NCBI RefSeq assembly: GCF_000003815.2
Contig: NC_049980.1
Span: forward strand, 8,791,431 to 8,855,430
DNA length: 64,000 nt
Source of the DNA: Branchiostoma floridae
Lineage: Eukaryota; Chordata; Leptocardii; Amphioxiformes; Branchiostomatidae
Direction: 5' to 3'
The notes beneath the pieces are model-generated. The model ran no database searches. It had not been told where the DNA came from and worked only from the letters and a program-made list of their open reading frames with translations. Position 1 is the stretch's first letter; every line of letters starts with the position of its first letter. The position numbers were made by a program, and so were the translations under genes. Below are positions 1-12,090 of this stretch, one piece after another.

Positions 1-149
1 TTGTGCACCAAGTCTAGGAAACAAAAATTCCGCTTTGATATCTCTTTGTCGTCATCAAAACCAATATATCCGTCCTAAATCCTGAGTAGAGCTATCAATG
101 CATATCTGTTCCCTGTAAATGTATTGTACTGTAACTCTTCTGACCTCAG

Positions 150-449
150 TCAGGCCACAGCTCTCATCAACGTCCCATTCTTCCCCGTTGGTTCTAATAG
201 CAACCACACCTCCATGACTAGATCCACACATCCCAGGCCTACTGATTGGCCTCGCCTGGCCATGACGAGGTCAACTGTAATCGCCCTTGTGTTGACCTTG
301 TCTCCTGCCATGTATGTGACAAATATGATCGCTTTAGGATTCCTTACAGGCAAGCTAGCTCCGTTTGACATGATGTCCAAAACTTGGCCTTCATTTGTGT
401 CCAGGTCAACACCTACTCGAACAGAATGGAATCGAGAGAAGCACTGGGA
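150..449 (-). other. Open reading stretch, possible gene fragment
   Basis: The minus strand is open for about 100 codons, ending in TGA at 150-152. Its composition looks protein-like, with many Asp, Val, Gly and aliphatic residues and a segment reading VRVGVDLDTNEG. The plus strand is also open for 109 codons here, so an open frame alone is weak evidence. I do not recognise a family and see no convincing splice sites. It could be a decayed gene fragment, part of a mobile element, or chance. Confidence 0.2.
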
Positions 450-477
450 ATGAATGTGACCAGGGCTAGGCTTAGGT

Positions 478-793
478 TCCAGTTGCGCTGGTGCCTGTCA
501 GGGATGTGGCCCCGGCCGGGCTCCGAAGGCATGAATTTGTCCCGGAGGACTGCCGGATACCGGTGGGTACCCCTCGGTGTTCCCCACGGGTAGGTCACGA
601 CGTCTATGTGTTGCCGGGTGCCGGGTTAATTTTGAGTCCGACTTAAATTCAAACCGGGGTCCGGTTGGGCCCCAAAATACCCCGGGAGCCGCAAGGTTTC
701 CCGCAGGGCCACGTAAGGGTCATGCCCGAAAATGCAAAGAACAAAAAACGGCCCGTGAACTGGCCGGCATGGCCAATTTTCCCAATTGACACC
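478..793. mobile_element. GC-rich palindromic element (family B)
   Basis: This GC-rich block shares phrases with blocks at 12091-12345, 28483-29035, 29470-29815 and 33797-33985. Shared features are runs such as GGCCCCGGCCGGG, a CCGGATACC-GGGGTACC segment, and an internal inverted repeat around AGTCCGACTTAAA. No protein of its own is visible, which suggests a non-autonomous DNA element. Confidence 0.55.
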
Positions 794-1217
794 TAAGCCT
801 TAGTATGTGTTCACAGCCAAGCTAGTTTTCCCCCAATCTGCCGTTGTTGAAGGAACCCATTACAAGTTGGCAAACTCGTGATCTGGCAGACGACCAAGAT
901 CCGTGACGATCAAAGCGCTGCAATGCGAACATGATGCTATTTCATCATCAGTGTTGATTTCCTTGGCTTAGTTTCAGCAGCATGGTCGAGGACTGCATGT
1001 TATCTCTTTTATGAGTTTCTAACACCACCATCAATCCGGTAATAAAAGGGCGTGCTATGCTGTCAACGTTTTCAACGAGTCGTATCTCGTTCATGTAATC
1101 ACGGGCCTTCGTCAGCATGCCGTAAGACATATTAGCCTAGCTGTCATTTCTCCCGGGCTCCTTTCACTCTAAATTGAAAAGGACTTTGTGAATGCCATCG
1201 TGAGATCACGTAGCGTA
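794..1217. other. Intergenic, nothing recognised
   Basis: Unique-looking sequence with no long open frame, no recognisable RNA gene and no obvious repeat structure. Confidence 0.5.
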
Positions 1218-1440
1218 CTAGTAATCGGCAGCGCAATCGGCAGCGTGTTGGGCTCAGGCCAAAGAGTTGCCGGGTTCGAACCCTGCCGTGTCACCGATCT
1301 TGTGCACTTGGGAAAGGCACTTTGCATGACCTCCCCCACTTCACTCAGGTAAAAATGAGTACCTAGTTTTGGCTAGGGACGTCCCTCGTATAGGACGTTA
1401 TTATATTAAGACCGTGCCATAATGGTCAACGTAATGATCG
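1218..1440 (+). mobile_element. tRNA-derived SINE, copy 1
   Basis: The head resembles a tRNA, with a good RNA polymerase III B box (GGTTCGAACCC near 1273). It continues into a conserved non-tRNA body (CTTGGGAAAGGCACTTT, then a CTCACTTCACTCAGGTAAAA-like segment and a CCTCGTATAGGAC segment). The same body follows the SINE heads at 43931 and 49492. The A-box region is degraded, so this is an old copy, not a functional tRNA gene. Confidence 0.7.
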
Positions 1441-1800
1441 TGGACACTAAAGGAAGAAAGAACCGTGTTTAGCATCTTTGGGAACTAACTAGTGATGGCA
1501 CTTCTTTTTGCACTGAACGTGCGATCGAAGCCTTCTACTAGTTCTAGCACTGATTTCTGTTCAGGGCAGCGAGTGCAAGGGGCCCAGTAGCAATACTAAT
1601 CGAATGGCATCCATGCCACTCGCATTTAATCGTTGTCATCTTGAACGATGTTATTAAATTCATATTGATATATACAACCGTATATCAATTATAACGTACT
1701 AAAAGTGCATCTGATTTGTAAATGAGGATGACATCTCCTGTTATAAATGCTCAACATTAGAAGAGTGTTGAAAAACGTTTCCCACTGTGTTGGGCTCCAG

Positions 1801-1986
1801 TCACATTTCCAACCCGGGGCCCGGCCGGGATGTTTGCGGAAATGAAAAATCAAAGCGTTTATCAAGGAATATATACGAATTATGCTCATGACTAATTATT
1901 TTACGATCAGCGTGTTCTGTTGTCTTTTATCTCCTACTTTTCGTTCCCAAAATCTGCCCGGCCGGGGTCCAGGTTTGGAAATGTGA
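1801..1986. mobile_element. Short inverted-repeat element, family A, copy 1
   Basis: A non-autonomous DNA element of about 185 bp with long terminal inverted repeats. The left end reads TCACATTTCCAACCCGGGGC and the right end is its reverse complement. The AT-rich middle carries TCAAGGAATATATACGAATTATG and CTTTTATC-CTTTTCGTTCCC. At least eight other copies occur in the window (2758, 6384, 6866, 16755, 18857, 21998, 22200, 28098), plus a half copy at 58040. Confidence 0.75.
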
Positions 1987-2144
1987 CCACAGCCTAACGT
2001 TGGCAGATATATTTCTTTTTAAGATGATATATACATACGCCACACTTATTCTCTGTAACTCATTTTTACTAGCTACGCCTTAACCACATGTGTTAGTGTA
2101 CCAATTCCCCAGATGGCCACATGTAGACCACCTATGTTGCTTTA

Positions 2145-2518
2145 AGCCAGGTTGGTTTGATTACATGGATGCCATTCATTTTCCGTCGATACCAAAAATA
2201 AAAATAAAATTTCAACCATACTGTAAATCGTACAAAGCAGTTTCAAAATAAGCATATATTGCCTGGGATTGCAAAATCAAATATCGAAAAAGTATACTAA
2301 TGTTCCAAGGTCAAAGAAGATGAGAAAGAACAAAAATGATGAAAGTGTTGTTTGGTTTACCATATTCTGTGTGTCGAGTCAAATGTTCAACCTTCCTGAC
2401 CACTTAGATTTCATAATGGAGGTAACCTTTTTCTGCCAAACTGTTTTTATTTGCACGCTCTCATCAATGTTGGGTTCCCACAAGATGTCATCCATATCAT
2501 CAAATCAACATGGCCATG
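2145..2518. mobile_element. Inverted-repeat element, family C, copy 1
   Basis: The ends are inverted: GTTTGATTACATGGATG on the left and CATCCATATCATCAAATC on the right, roughly 370 bp apart. The same ends recur at 4695-4985, 15985-16365 and 20625-21015, and an isolated right end lies near 15565. No transposase is visible. The 86-residue open frame inside is incidental. Confidence 0.6.
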
Positions 2519-2757
2519 TACAATCATAGTCCCCAGTGAAATATTTGACTTTAAGTGGAACACTCTATCACGACGAGTAATAACTATAAAGCAGGCACAA
2601 AATTGCTGACTCAAGCTCCAAGCAAAGCCGGGGAAATTGGTTCCCGTACATGCTGCAATCGGCAGACTTTCAATGTCACATATGCCATGAATGATACCTT
2701 ACAAAGGACTCTGGACGATATACATGCAATCTCTGGATTAGACCGACAAATTTGGAT

Positions 2758-2938
2758 AATACATTTACAAAACGGGGGCCCGGCCGGGCTGTTTTAGGAA
2801 GCGAAAAATAATATACCTAGAATTAAAGACAAAACATGTCCACGACTCTCCTAGGTTTTGTGAATTTTTGTGTATTTCTTTATCATATTCATCATTCCCG
2901 AAAGCTGCCCGGTCGGGCCCCGGTTTGGAAATGTGACC
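2758..2938. mobile_element. Family A element, copy 2
   Basis: GGGGGCCCGGCCGGGC on the left is matched by an inverted CCCGGTCGGGCCCCGG on the right, followed by TTTGGAAATGTGACC. The middle is AT-rich as in the other copies. Confidence 0.75.
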
Positions 2939-4024
2939 TAGGTATTAATGGTTGCCATTCATATATGCACACTCTGGTTTTAGTCCATTGTCGACGTCCC
3001 AAACAAGAACTTTCCTTCCCTTTGTCTTTGAACCTTGGGTAATGATGTCTGTAGTGGTAAGGATTCTAGGAAGCTAATATATGTCCCATATACGACTTCC
3101 ATATTCTACTTGTTACGTATAAACTCTAAGCACATGTCATTGAAATAATGAATTAATAAATTCTCACAACGTTGAAATAATGAAAATAATAAATTCTCAC
3201 AACGTAAATGTTTATCATCTTTTCATTCTTGACATTTTCTTTCCTATAAGGCTAAACCGGTCTTCTTTTCTTCAACTCTTTTGGTGTATCCAGAGAATTT
3301 CAAATACAAGATCCAGTTTGCATGGTCTAAATATATCTGAACAAAGGTGAAGGTCTATAGGGAGAGATTTCTATGGCTTATCCTTTGACCTGACCTCAGA
3401 TAATTTCTTCACGAGCTAGACAGAATCGTTACCGCAATCCTCGGCCAGGACACAGGGATCGATCGATGTCATTCATTTTATCCTTCATCCGACCTGGATT
3501 TTCGATATTGCTATTCTAGACTATTAGTAAGTATTATATTTCGGTGGAGGCCATAGACATGGTCACGTTACATTTCGATGATTAAAAGTTTGATATGCAG
3601 GGTATGAACCGTATGATAAGGACGGCCCCATTGGTTACATGAATACTTGCCAGGTGTTGTAAAAGTAAACGGTTCATTTTTTTTGTAGCAAAATGCTTCA
3701 TTTCATTTCATTTTTGAATTGAACTTTATACACCGATAATTTTGGACCAAAGCAGAATTTTGGAAAACATATTCAAGTAATTTCCATTTCGATAAACGTT
3801 GATGTTAACCCCCCCCCCCCCCATTTGAAAACTGAAATTTTTCACTATGCAGAATTTAAGTGTGATAAGGTGATACCACAACTTGAGCATATAAATCATG
3901 CTGGATGATAGAGCAAAGACTCCTCGACCACAAAATTAGGTCAAACCTTTTCTGTAAAATGGGTGCAACGAAATCAAAGCTAAATTTTTTTTTCAGGATT
4001 CGGCTCCTGTACTATTGACGTTAC
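2939..4024. other. Intergenic, AT-rich, nothing recognised
   Basis: No gene is visible. A short direct repeat of AATAAATTCTCACAACG occurs twice near 3155-3205, and a run of 14 C lies at about 3810-3824. Confidence 0.5.
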
Positions 4025-4235
4025 CTCACTTTTATTGCCTTCGCCAAGAAGGTTTTCGGTAGCGTTCGAGTGTACATGTCTGTGCGACTGTGACCACGAT
4101 AGCTCAAGAAGGCCTGAATGGATTGTCTTGATATTTTGTATGTGAGTAAATCTTGATAAGACCTTGAAATGATTAGATTTTGAGACCTCTTTTTTGGTAC
4201 TGTAGCGGAACATCGAGTTTTGATATCTCGTGTTC
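4025..4235. repeat. Dispersed repeat, family D
   Basis: The segment GAATGGATTGTCTTGATATT followed by a TATGTGAGTA-like stretch, a GATTAGA motif and GGTACTGTAGCGGAAC recurs at 7600-7790. A weaker match at 13966-14135 contains GATGGATTGGTTTCAAACTT. It is a dispersed repeat of unknown class with no coding capacity seen. Confidence 0.45.
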
Positions 4236-4694
4236 TGGATACGCTGTGGTCATGATATTTAGTGGCTAGACAGTTCGTGTGGTCAGGAAGAAGAGATTTA
4301 GATTTGGCTCCTCCAGCAGCTTTCTTAAAACTGCAGGGGTGTATCAGTTGTAGACTTTGAAACAAGGTAAGTCAAGAAGAGAGAAAGGTATTTTCATGAT
4401 GTTTGACCTGTAGGTACATTTAATAAAAACTGACGTAATGGTATGTATATTGTGCAAGCTTGGGCTTGGTCTGCAAAATCAATGAGGAAAATTTATATTT
4501 CAATTGTCCTAAATGGCAGCAACTTCATTTTGCCATCAATGCTCATTCCGACGGATTCTGTGATGTCTTTATCAGGCTTCTGATTTTGTCACGAGCAAGG
4601 CTATCATATCAAAATTAATAAAAATGTGTTTAAAGTTTAAGGCAAATACTTTATATTATAACATTTTACAAAACAAGGCTACCTCTCGTTGTAG

Positions 4695-4985
4695 CTCATG
4701 CCATGTTGATTTGATCATATGGATGACGTCCTATGGGAATCCAATAACTGATGCCAGCGTGCGCCATGAAAAAGTTTGACCTTATTTTTTGTTATTTCAC
4801 GCCTTCTTTGACCTTGGAATGTTCTTTGTCCCGTTTTCCAATATTAATCTTTGCAATCCACGGCATACATTTGTTTATTTTGAAGCTGCTTTGTACGATT
4901 TAGAGTTGTTCTATTTTTCAAAACGGCCGAAAATTGATGCGCGCTCGGATGTCATCCATATTATCAAATCAACATGGCCTCACAC
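4695..4985. mobile_element. Family C element, copy 2
   Basis: CATGTTGATTTGATCATATG on the left is inverted against CATATTATCAAATCAACATG on the right, about 290 bp apart, giving near-perfect terminal repeats. Confidence 0.65.
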
Positions 4986-5273
4986 AGGAATAAAACAATG
5001 GCACCTTGCCACCAGAGTTTCCAATACCAAGCGCGCCACCTGCAAATGAGGAAAAAGGTGACAACAAAGGCTACCGATCTAAATCAATTATCCCCAACTA
5101 TAGCCTTGTTTAAAAGCAATCGTTGAGTCAGGTCGGTGGAACCACTGTGCCGGGGAAATCAAGTCGAAGCCAAACGACATGAGACGTGTTGCTGCCAATT
5201 TACTGGCACCAATCTCGCCCCACGCTATTGGCTACCTGCCAGGACCGGTGTCGTCAAGGACAGAGTCTGTCTC

Positions 5274-5823
5274 TAAAGGCCCCTTCACACGAGAGGCGGA
5301 ATCAGCCGGAATACCGTCAGAATGATCGTGAGTATATTCCTGTGAGTATTCGTAGCGCATTCCAGAAATTCTCACTGCATTCCAGATATTTGTGCCTGTT
5401 CTTTTGGCTTGCCCGAAAGTTTTTGACATGCTCAAAACTTTCGAGGTGCATTTGAAGTGAAGAAATATCGAATGACATTCAAAGTATATTCTAACTGCAG
5501 TACGACCGCATTCTATGGTATTCCAACATTATTCGGAACATTCTGATCTCATTCGATGAAGAACCGAAACGGCAAGCCACTTTAAATCCTGTCAAAATGT
5601 GGCCAAAATAATATCTGGAATACAGTGGGAATGTCTAAGATGCACTACAAATACCCAGGAATAGACAAAGAATAGTTATTCTGACGGCATTTTGGCTCAT
5701 TCCTTCTCGTGTGAAGGGGGTATATTTGGAATTCCCGAATGTGGTAAGAATTTTGCAAATACTTCATTCTGGTTGGTCTTGCTTGATTCCTGCTAATTTG
5801 GTTTCAGTGTGAAGGCTCTATAA
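5274..5823. mobile_element. Inverted-repeat element, family E, copy 1
   Basis: It starts AAAGGCCCCTTCACACGAGA and ends in GTGTGAAGGCTCTATAA. The interior is full of ATTCC/GGAAT half repeats, and a second inverted end (CTCGTGTGAAGGGGG) lies near 5715. Copies at 26340-26877 and 29880-30477 have the same ends, length and internal order. This is typical of a non-autonomous DNA transposon. Confidence 0.7.
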
Positions 5824-6383
5824 GACAGTGTACAGTTGCTCTAGAACCGGGGTATCTAGAGATAAAGGTGATGTTACGGTGTGGATGAAAGAAATACCAT
5901 TATGAATAATTTGGTCCCAGAAAATCCAAGAAAACTTTCCATACGCTATACATCACGCATAACAAAGAGGTATGTGAATAGGGCTTGGAATTCGATTCAC
6001 TTAAGCATTAAGCATTTAGCTGGTGGATTTTATTGGAAAAACTACAAATCATTCAGTACAGATAAAGTAGGCGAGCATATTACATCTACATCCAAATGTT
6101 GCTTGTTTCGTTATCAGGCATTTGAATTGTTTCTCTCCACACCCAAGGAGCCCTAAGGGCATCATAAAACGTCTTTCTGCCAGCGACGCACTCCTATAAG
6201 TCAGCTTTACGATAGTAATATCAGGTAATGCAGCTGCGTTTAACTTCCCATTTGATTAATGCGTGTCGATATGCCCTAAATCACAGCGATTCTTTACAGA
6301 CTAAATCAGATCAGCGCTGGGTACCAAATTGCATCAGCGCTCTCTTTCTCACTGTCTCAGTTCTGAAGCAGTGATATGTCAAG
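5824..6383. other. Intergenic, nothing recognised
   Basis: A 91-codon open frame is present at 5881-6156, but its product matches nothing I know and it has no supporting splice or start context. I treat it as non-coding. Confidence 0.45.
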
Positions 6384-6568
6384 TCACATTTGCAAACCTG
6401 AGTCCGGCCGGGCAGCTTTTGGTAACGAAAAGTATGATATAAAAGACACCAAGCTACACAAGACGTAATGAGAATAGTCGTGGGCACTGATTGTGTATAT
6501 ATTTACATATACAGTTCTATATCTTGTTTCCACAATCAGCCCGGCTGAGCCCCGGTTTGGAAATATGA
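6384..6568. mobile_element. Family A element, copy 3
   Basis: TCACATTTGCAAACCTGAG and GTCCGGCCGGGCAGCTTTTG on the left, with the inverted AGCCCGGCTGAGCCCCGG and TTTGGAAATATGAC on the right. Confidence 0.7.
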
Positions 6569-6865
6569 CGTTTACAGTAGTTAGGTGAGATATGAACATT
6601 GCCAGAATAGCTGGACCGGTGACCATGACACAAGCTTCGCTCGTTCCACAGCATGTGACCATTGGAATTGTCTGATCGTCTCGCAAATGTAAAGTTTATC
6701 TACTCTCCAAGCAGAGGTTCTGGTTAGACTGTTTTCTTTTAAAGTTTTTAGGCCGCGACACATAAACGGTACAAGATGGAAGGCCCGATAAAATCGCCTA
6801 AAACGTTAGAGCCGAACCTATGCTTGGAGAGTACGCCATTGCTAGCGCATTGCATTCTAAGGCTT

Positions 6866-7052
6866 AGGTCCCACTTTCGCAAAGAGGTCTGCCTAGGACG
6901 ATTCAGGAAATGAAAAAATGAAACTGTTTACCAAGGAATATACACAAATTATGCTTCTGGCCATTTTTTTAAAAGTTCTGTTGCCTTTCTTATCATATTC
7001 TTCGTTTCCGAAAGCTACCACCCGGTCGATCCCCGGGTTGGGAATCGGGACC
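6866..7052. mobile_element. Family A element, copy 4 (diverged)
   Basis: The interior TACCAAGGAATATACACAAA and right end CTTCGTTTCCGAAAGCTACC identify it. The left terminal repeat is badly decayed, so it is older than its relatives. Confidence 0.55.
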
Positions 7053-7319
7053 TATAGGCCTGAGCTGCTCACTGCATGATAAAAGGTTAAGCATTTGGGA
7101 CTTCATTGTGAGGAAAATTCAAGTCGCCACCAGCAAGCTAAAGGACATTATATAAAGTCCTTGCTGCCGGCCAGTAACCCCACTAATTGTCCTTGATTAT
7201 ATCTAGCGACGGCGTTGTCTCTGGTAGTTTGAGAGGACGGCGATGACATTTCTCAACCCAAAGTTTTTTCCCTAGAGCAATGAGAGGGAAAACTCATTGA
7301 ACGCTAAACAGCAGTCACT

Positions 7320-7561
7320 GAAGCAACTGGGTATGATTTTGGAAACGGTCAGACGTTTTAGGTAGCAGCCACTACTAGTGACACAGGGCAGTTCTGAGGA
7401 GCAGGTTTATACCCTAACTGTGAATCTATATGTAAAGGAATTCACAGTTAGGGTATAAAACCTGCTCTGCTCTACAACCACTGCTCAGTGTCACTGACGA
7501 AATATAGTGAATGCTACGTAAAACACCTGACCGTCTCCAAAACCATATCCAGTTGCTTGAG
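7320..7561. mobile_element. Long palindromic element, family F, copy 1
   Basis: The whole unit of about 240 bp is an inverted repeat with arms of about 110 bp. The outer parts read CAACTGGGTATGATTTTGG and the inverted CCAAAACCATATCCAGTTG. The centre reads CCCTAACTGTGAAT, a short loop, then its complement. A right-arm-only copy lies at 8083-8202 and another two-armed copy in an HMG-CoA reductase intron at 54822-55031. Confidence 0.7.
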
Positions 7562-7599
7562 TAATTCCTTCGTGAAACGCGAAGGTTTGTAGTCAGTGC

Positions 7600-7790
7600 T
7601 GTTTTTATGTCAGGGGGTCGTTTGTCAGCCTGATAACTGAGGAACGCGCGGATGGATTGTTTTGATATTTGGTATGTTGGTAGGATTAGACATGACAAAG
7701 GAATGGTAGGAATTCCTTTACGACAGGGCGCTCTGGCGGCGTGTTATGGTACTGCAGCGGAACTTCCGGTTTTGCTATTTTTTGTTTGGG
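7600..7790. repeat. Dispersed repeat, family D
   Basis: The GATGGATTGTTTTGATATTT segment and GGTACTGCAGCGGAAC match the repeat at 4025-4235. Confidence 0.45.
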
Positions 7791-8082
7791 ACTTGTTTGG
7801 GTGATGATTTTTAAGTGGTAGGTAGCTGTGCAAAAGCATAGTAAGGTGTGTAAGTTTTGGCCACCTAGGGGTTTCGCAGGGGCGGTGAAATTAATTCTTG
7901 TTTTAGGTGTTGAGAAGGAATAATGCGAGAAGGGGTTGATGGATGTTTGCTATTTGGCGTGTCTTTTTACCTGGATGTCTAACCTTTATCGACGAAAACT
8001 GACTTTCTTTGGAACCCAAATTCTCTTCAGTCTGAATCGTCTTACAAAGTTTCCTATTGGACATCTGAAATTGTCTTCATTC

Positions 8083-8202
8083 ATAGTTAGAGTATAAAAG
8101 ACCTGTTTCTTCCAGATCACTTCAGTGTCACTGACGAAGGATAGTGGATTCTATCCGAAACGTCTGACCGTTTCAAAACCATATCCAGTTGCTTGAGTAA
8201 CT
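8083..8202. mobile_element. Family F element, right arm only
   Basis: CAGTGTCACTGACGAAGGAT, then CGTCTGACCGTTTCAAAACC and ATATCCAGTTGCTTGAG match the right arm of the palindrome at 7320-7561. The left arm is missing. The segment TTTTTGGCGTGTCTTTTTACC just after it is a repeat of sequence near 7955. Confidence 0.55.
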
Positions 8203-8669
8203 ACTTTTTGGCGTGTCTTTTTACCTGGATGTCTAACCTACATCGACGTGACTGAAGTTATTATCTGGTATGAGTAATGCTTTACGTTATTGTCCATGCG
8301 TGCTCTGGAGGAGTGACCCAAAAATGTCACGTCAAAGATACGTCCTCCGTCCCCGTTAGTATAGGTTATGAGTTATGATGACATACCATCAGTGATAATC
8401 AGATTGGTCAGAATCTTATTTCCTCCGAATAAATCAGCAGGGATATGGGTTCAGCCCACCACACCACGGGGCAGACACGAGTTTGGGTCATGGTGAACCA
8501 GGCAGTTGGTGATGACCTTGTTTAACCCTATTCAGACCGGGCTTTTTTGGTCATCCCTGGACCGGGGGGGGGGGGCTTTTGAGGCCCTCCACTTCTAAGT
8601 CCTCTAACTCTTGAACGACGTGCCGTGGGGCCCACCAAATTTTCAGGACATGATATCGACATAATATCT

Positions 8670-8910
8670 GACAAGTATTTGACGTTTGACGTTACGTTGA
8701 CGTAAGATGACGTAATTATGACGTCATCAATTTGATTATATTGGCCGGACCCATGAAAAAAGGGTATTCTCAGACAACTTCAAGTTATACTACAAAAATG
8801 TAACAACAAGTGCAGATAACAGAATAATAATGTTTATTACGACTTGTAATGCCAATAGCAACATCGATGACGTCATAATGACGTCAAAAAATGACGTCAT
8901 GCACATCTAA
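8670..8910. repeat. Cluster of TGACGTCA motifs
   Basis: Four perfect copies of the palindromic octamer TGACGTCA lie at about 8720, 8868, 8879 and 8892, with further TGACGT half sites at 8680-8715. No open frame or transcription unit is visible beside them, so they may be internal to a mobile element. Confidence 0.6.
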
Positions 8911-9128
8911 GATACGAGTTAGGCTCCGCCATATTATATCCACTACCTTGAATTTTTAAAACTACTTTTTTTGCAACAAATAATCACAAAGGGCAATGGA
9001 AATAGACTAAATTCATTCATTTAGATGGTTTTTGATGACAAAATACCAGGTAGTTACAAATTTTAAGCGATAATTAGCTTGTTATTCTTGATCTGGCCAT
9101 ACCGTCCGCCATCTTGGATTTTGGGCTT

Positions 9129-9445
9129 AAATTTGAACACATGCACGTACGCATAGGCAAATGCACAGACACACAGGCACACATACACAAAGAAGCAATC
9201 CACGACTACGAACATACAGATACACAGGCACGCACATACACATATACATACACAAGGAAAGACACACACACTGGTACATGTGAAGATACACACACAAACA
9301 CACACGTATACACCTTGTACCTTTTACACGTACACGTACACACACACACACACACATACACACATATACACACAAACTTACAATCACACACGCACGCACC
9401 CCCCTCTCTCTCTCTCCCTCTCTCTCTCTCTCTAGCTCTCTTTAA
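9129..9445. repeat. Imperfect CA-rich then TC-rich microsatellite
   Basis: A long imperfect (CA)n tract with ACATAC variants runs to about 9390 and passes into (TC)n at 9401-9434. The open frames over it are low-complexity artefacts. Confidence 0.9.
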
Positions 9446-10424
9446 TTTCTCTCTCTCAAAGAAAAGCAAAAGTTGTACACATCTCAGCAGACGTCACCCT
9501 AATTAATGTCTTCCCAACTTAACTTCTGGAGACGTCTCTCTGAGTGGCCTCGACTGAAGTCGGCTTGCATGTCTGATTTACAAGACGGCAATAACAACCC
9601 TTTCATAGGTCGGTGACATTCAATTTCCCTCCACCATCCCCAGTAGGGTTACTCAAACAAGTGCCCATAGCCAATAGTACGGCAGAATAATGAACGTCGG
9701 GAACTTGCCTCTCCCCCCGAAGTATCGCCATTATCCCCGCAGCTTGTCTGTTGAAGGAAGATAATTGTCATTCATCATGATGAAGAAGCTACACAACTGT
9801 TGGATCCTCGTGGCCCGAGGCGCCTTACCAAGACACTAATGGATCACAATTATGACAGATAAATCCATTTCAGCCTAGATTGAGAGAGTAATTCGCTTGA
9901 CCTATTTGAGGATTTTCGTAATTACATTTTCGTTTCTCTGAGAGGATAAATTGAATGTATGAACAAGGCAAAGGCAAAACTTTTTACCCGGCGGGTTTAA
10001 GTAATTTCGCGAGCGTCGTTGCTGTGTAACTGTAGCCTTGAAAGTTGTGTATCTGCGCAGTTTTACTAGTTTAGTCCGCTACTGCTGTCGTTGCCCTGTC
10101 TTTGGAAGCGGCCCAAATCTAAAGACTGGATTTCAGGCTAGTGTAACTGAGTACAGCGGGTATCTAACACGTACGTTGGTAGAGTCTCTACGTCCTCAAT
10201 TGGATTCGTGTTAAAAACCTTGACTTTATAATAACTCTATTTCAAATTCATGTCCGAATGCTAATTGCACGTATAGCCGGAATGTAATAAAGATGGAAAT
10301 AATGATAGGGTATAGAAAACAGTAACGGAATAAACGTGAAGCGAAATGAAAGTCGTCATTTAGTACTACTACTAACTAAAACGATTGCTATTGGGTTTGA
10401 TTTCTTTTCTGTATGCAGTGAAAG
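9446..10424. other. Intergenic, nothing recognised
   Basis: No open frame of note, RNA gene or clear repeat was recognised. Confidence 0.45.
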
Positions 10425-10787
10425 ATGAAATTGCCGACATTTTGGGAGATATATGCATTGGGTGGTGTTAGCAGAAAAAACTGTTTTGTGTGGTTCGGTA
10501 TGCTGTGCAAAGGTGGGGAAAATTTTGCTGATCAAATTGTACAATTGTACAATGAGAATATCATGCAAAAGACAGCAAAACACGCGAAGCGTAAGAAAAT
10601 TAGTTTTTTTTTATCGATAAAATTCGCTGAGCTCTCTGTCATATCGCTCGGACTAAAGGCCCCCTCTCACTTGACGTGCGGAACGCTTGCGGCATTGCTG
10701 CGTTCGTTCACTGCGTCACTGTTTTGTTATATTCTTCGATATTTTATGACTCAGATATTGCGCAATACGTAAAAGTATAACATAAAA
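10425..10787. mobile_element. Family G inverted-repeat element(s), truncated by gap
   Basis: Sequence from 10555 (GACAGCAAAACACGCGAAGC) matches the interior of the element at 36008-36249. A second unit starts at about 10657 (GGCCCCCTCTCACTTGACG) and runs through ACGTAAAAGTATAACATAAAA into the N gap. The apparent 115-codon frame across them is not a gene. Confidence 0.5.
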
Positions 10788-10887
10788 NNNNNNNNNNNNN
10801 NNNNNNNNNNNNNNNNNNNNNNNNNNNNNNNNNNNNNNNNNNNNNNNNNNNNNNNNNNNNNNNNNNNNNNNNNNNNNNNNNNNNNNN
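10788..10887. other. Assembly gap (100 N)
   Basis: Exactly 100 N, the usual placeholder for a gap of unknown size. Confidence 1.
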
Positions 10888-12090
10888 GAGTGCACCTGTA
10901 GCGACGCCACCAACGTGCCACAGTCTCAGTGAGATGCCCACTTCAAAGTGAATCCAAAGTTTTCAAAACAATTTGATGTAAACAAAATACGGCGATACGT
11001 TTCGCCAAAGGTATCCACCGTGGCAATGTTTATAGGACAGTCGCTGGTAGCAACAGGCTTTGGGAGAAATTCAATAACACCAGAGTTTGTTTCTGAAGGT
11101 TAGACATCAAGGTTAACAACAATTAAAGACCATTAGACCAGCTTGCCCGCTATGTAAAAAAAAAATTTGTAGATCCATCAGTCTCCTCCGTTGTTATTCT
11201 AGTGAAGAGACTCAATTATCTTGAACAGCCTCGGCGTTTCGATATATTGAATTGCGGTCTCAATCGTGAGAGCAAACGTGCGAGGTTTTATACACGAAAG
11301 GAATAAATCATCTGGAGCTTATGAGCTACTCGGTCAAAAGTTAAATCTCCGCTCTTCCATAAAATGTCGACAATAAACGGTGTCGCCAATCAGCGAAGCA
11401 ATTGTGAGCATTAGTGTTGACAACTCCGCGCCCCTAGTTTCCTTAATGATAGCGTCCTCCGCACGAAGTGTGCCGTAATAACAGACGCATCGTTAGCGCC
11501 TCCGCAAAACCGACAATTCTGAAGATAACGTCGCCATCCCTTCTGCTCAGCTGATGGGATCTAATGTTAAAGACTCGCTCCAGAATGGAAGTCTATGAAT
11601 ATTTTAGCAGTCAATGATTCATAATCATGAACAATCATGGAGTTCTATTCTAACCTTGATCGAGACAAATTTCATGCGTACGTTACGTAAGTGCTTGATG
11701 GTGCAGCACTAAGAGATTATCTGTGTACCTGGCAATATCATAAATGGAGAACAGTTATAGAATTTCTTTTCGTACACGAGTGCGGAGAACTTAAAACATA
11801 TGACTTATGCGGATAAAACTTCAAGGAAAATTTCGTAACAGCCATTGGTCAGTACTTGAATGATAAGGATGCTCACTTTGATGGGCCTTTCGGGGAACTG
11901 TACTCGTTTCCACCCGCTTCCCCCATTAGTACCCCACAATGTCTACAATTTGCTAGATACCGTGGCCTACAGTGTCATTTCACACACCATAAAGGTTTCT
12001 CTTTCAAGTAACCATAAGTTTCACCAACATCGACTGTTGGTGAATGTTATATTGGGCATGCTAATGCTTCCGTCCCATCTGCACCGATGC
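10888..12090. other. Intergenic, nothing recognised
   Basis: I found no convincing exon, RNA gene or terminal repeat. A 130-codon frame starting at 11860 runs into the GC-rich element that follows and does not look like a protein. Confidence 0.45.

Noticed and set aside
9114-9506. 130-codon His/Thr-rich open frame
   Set aside because: It lies over a CA/TC microsatellite and is a low-complexity artefact.
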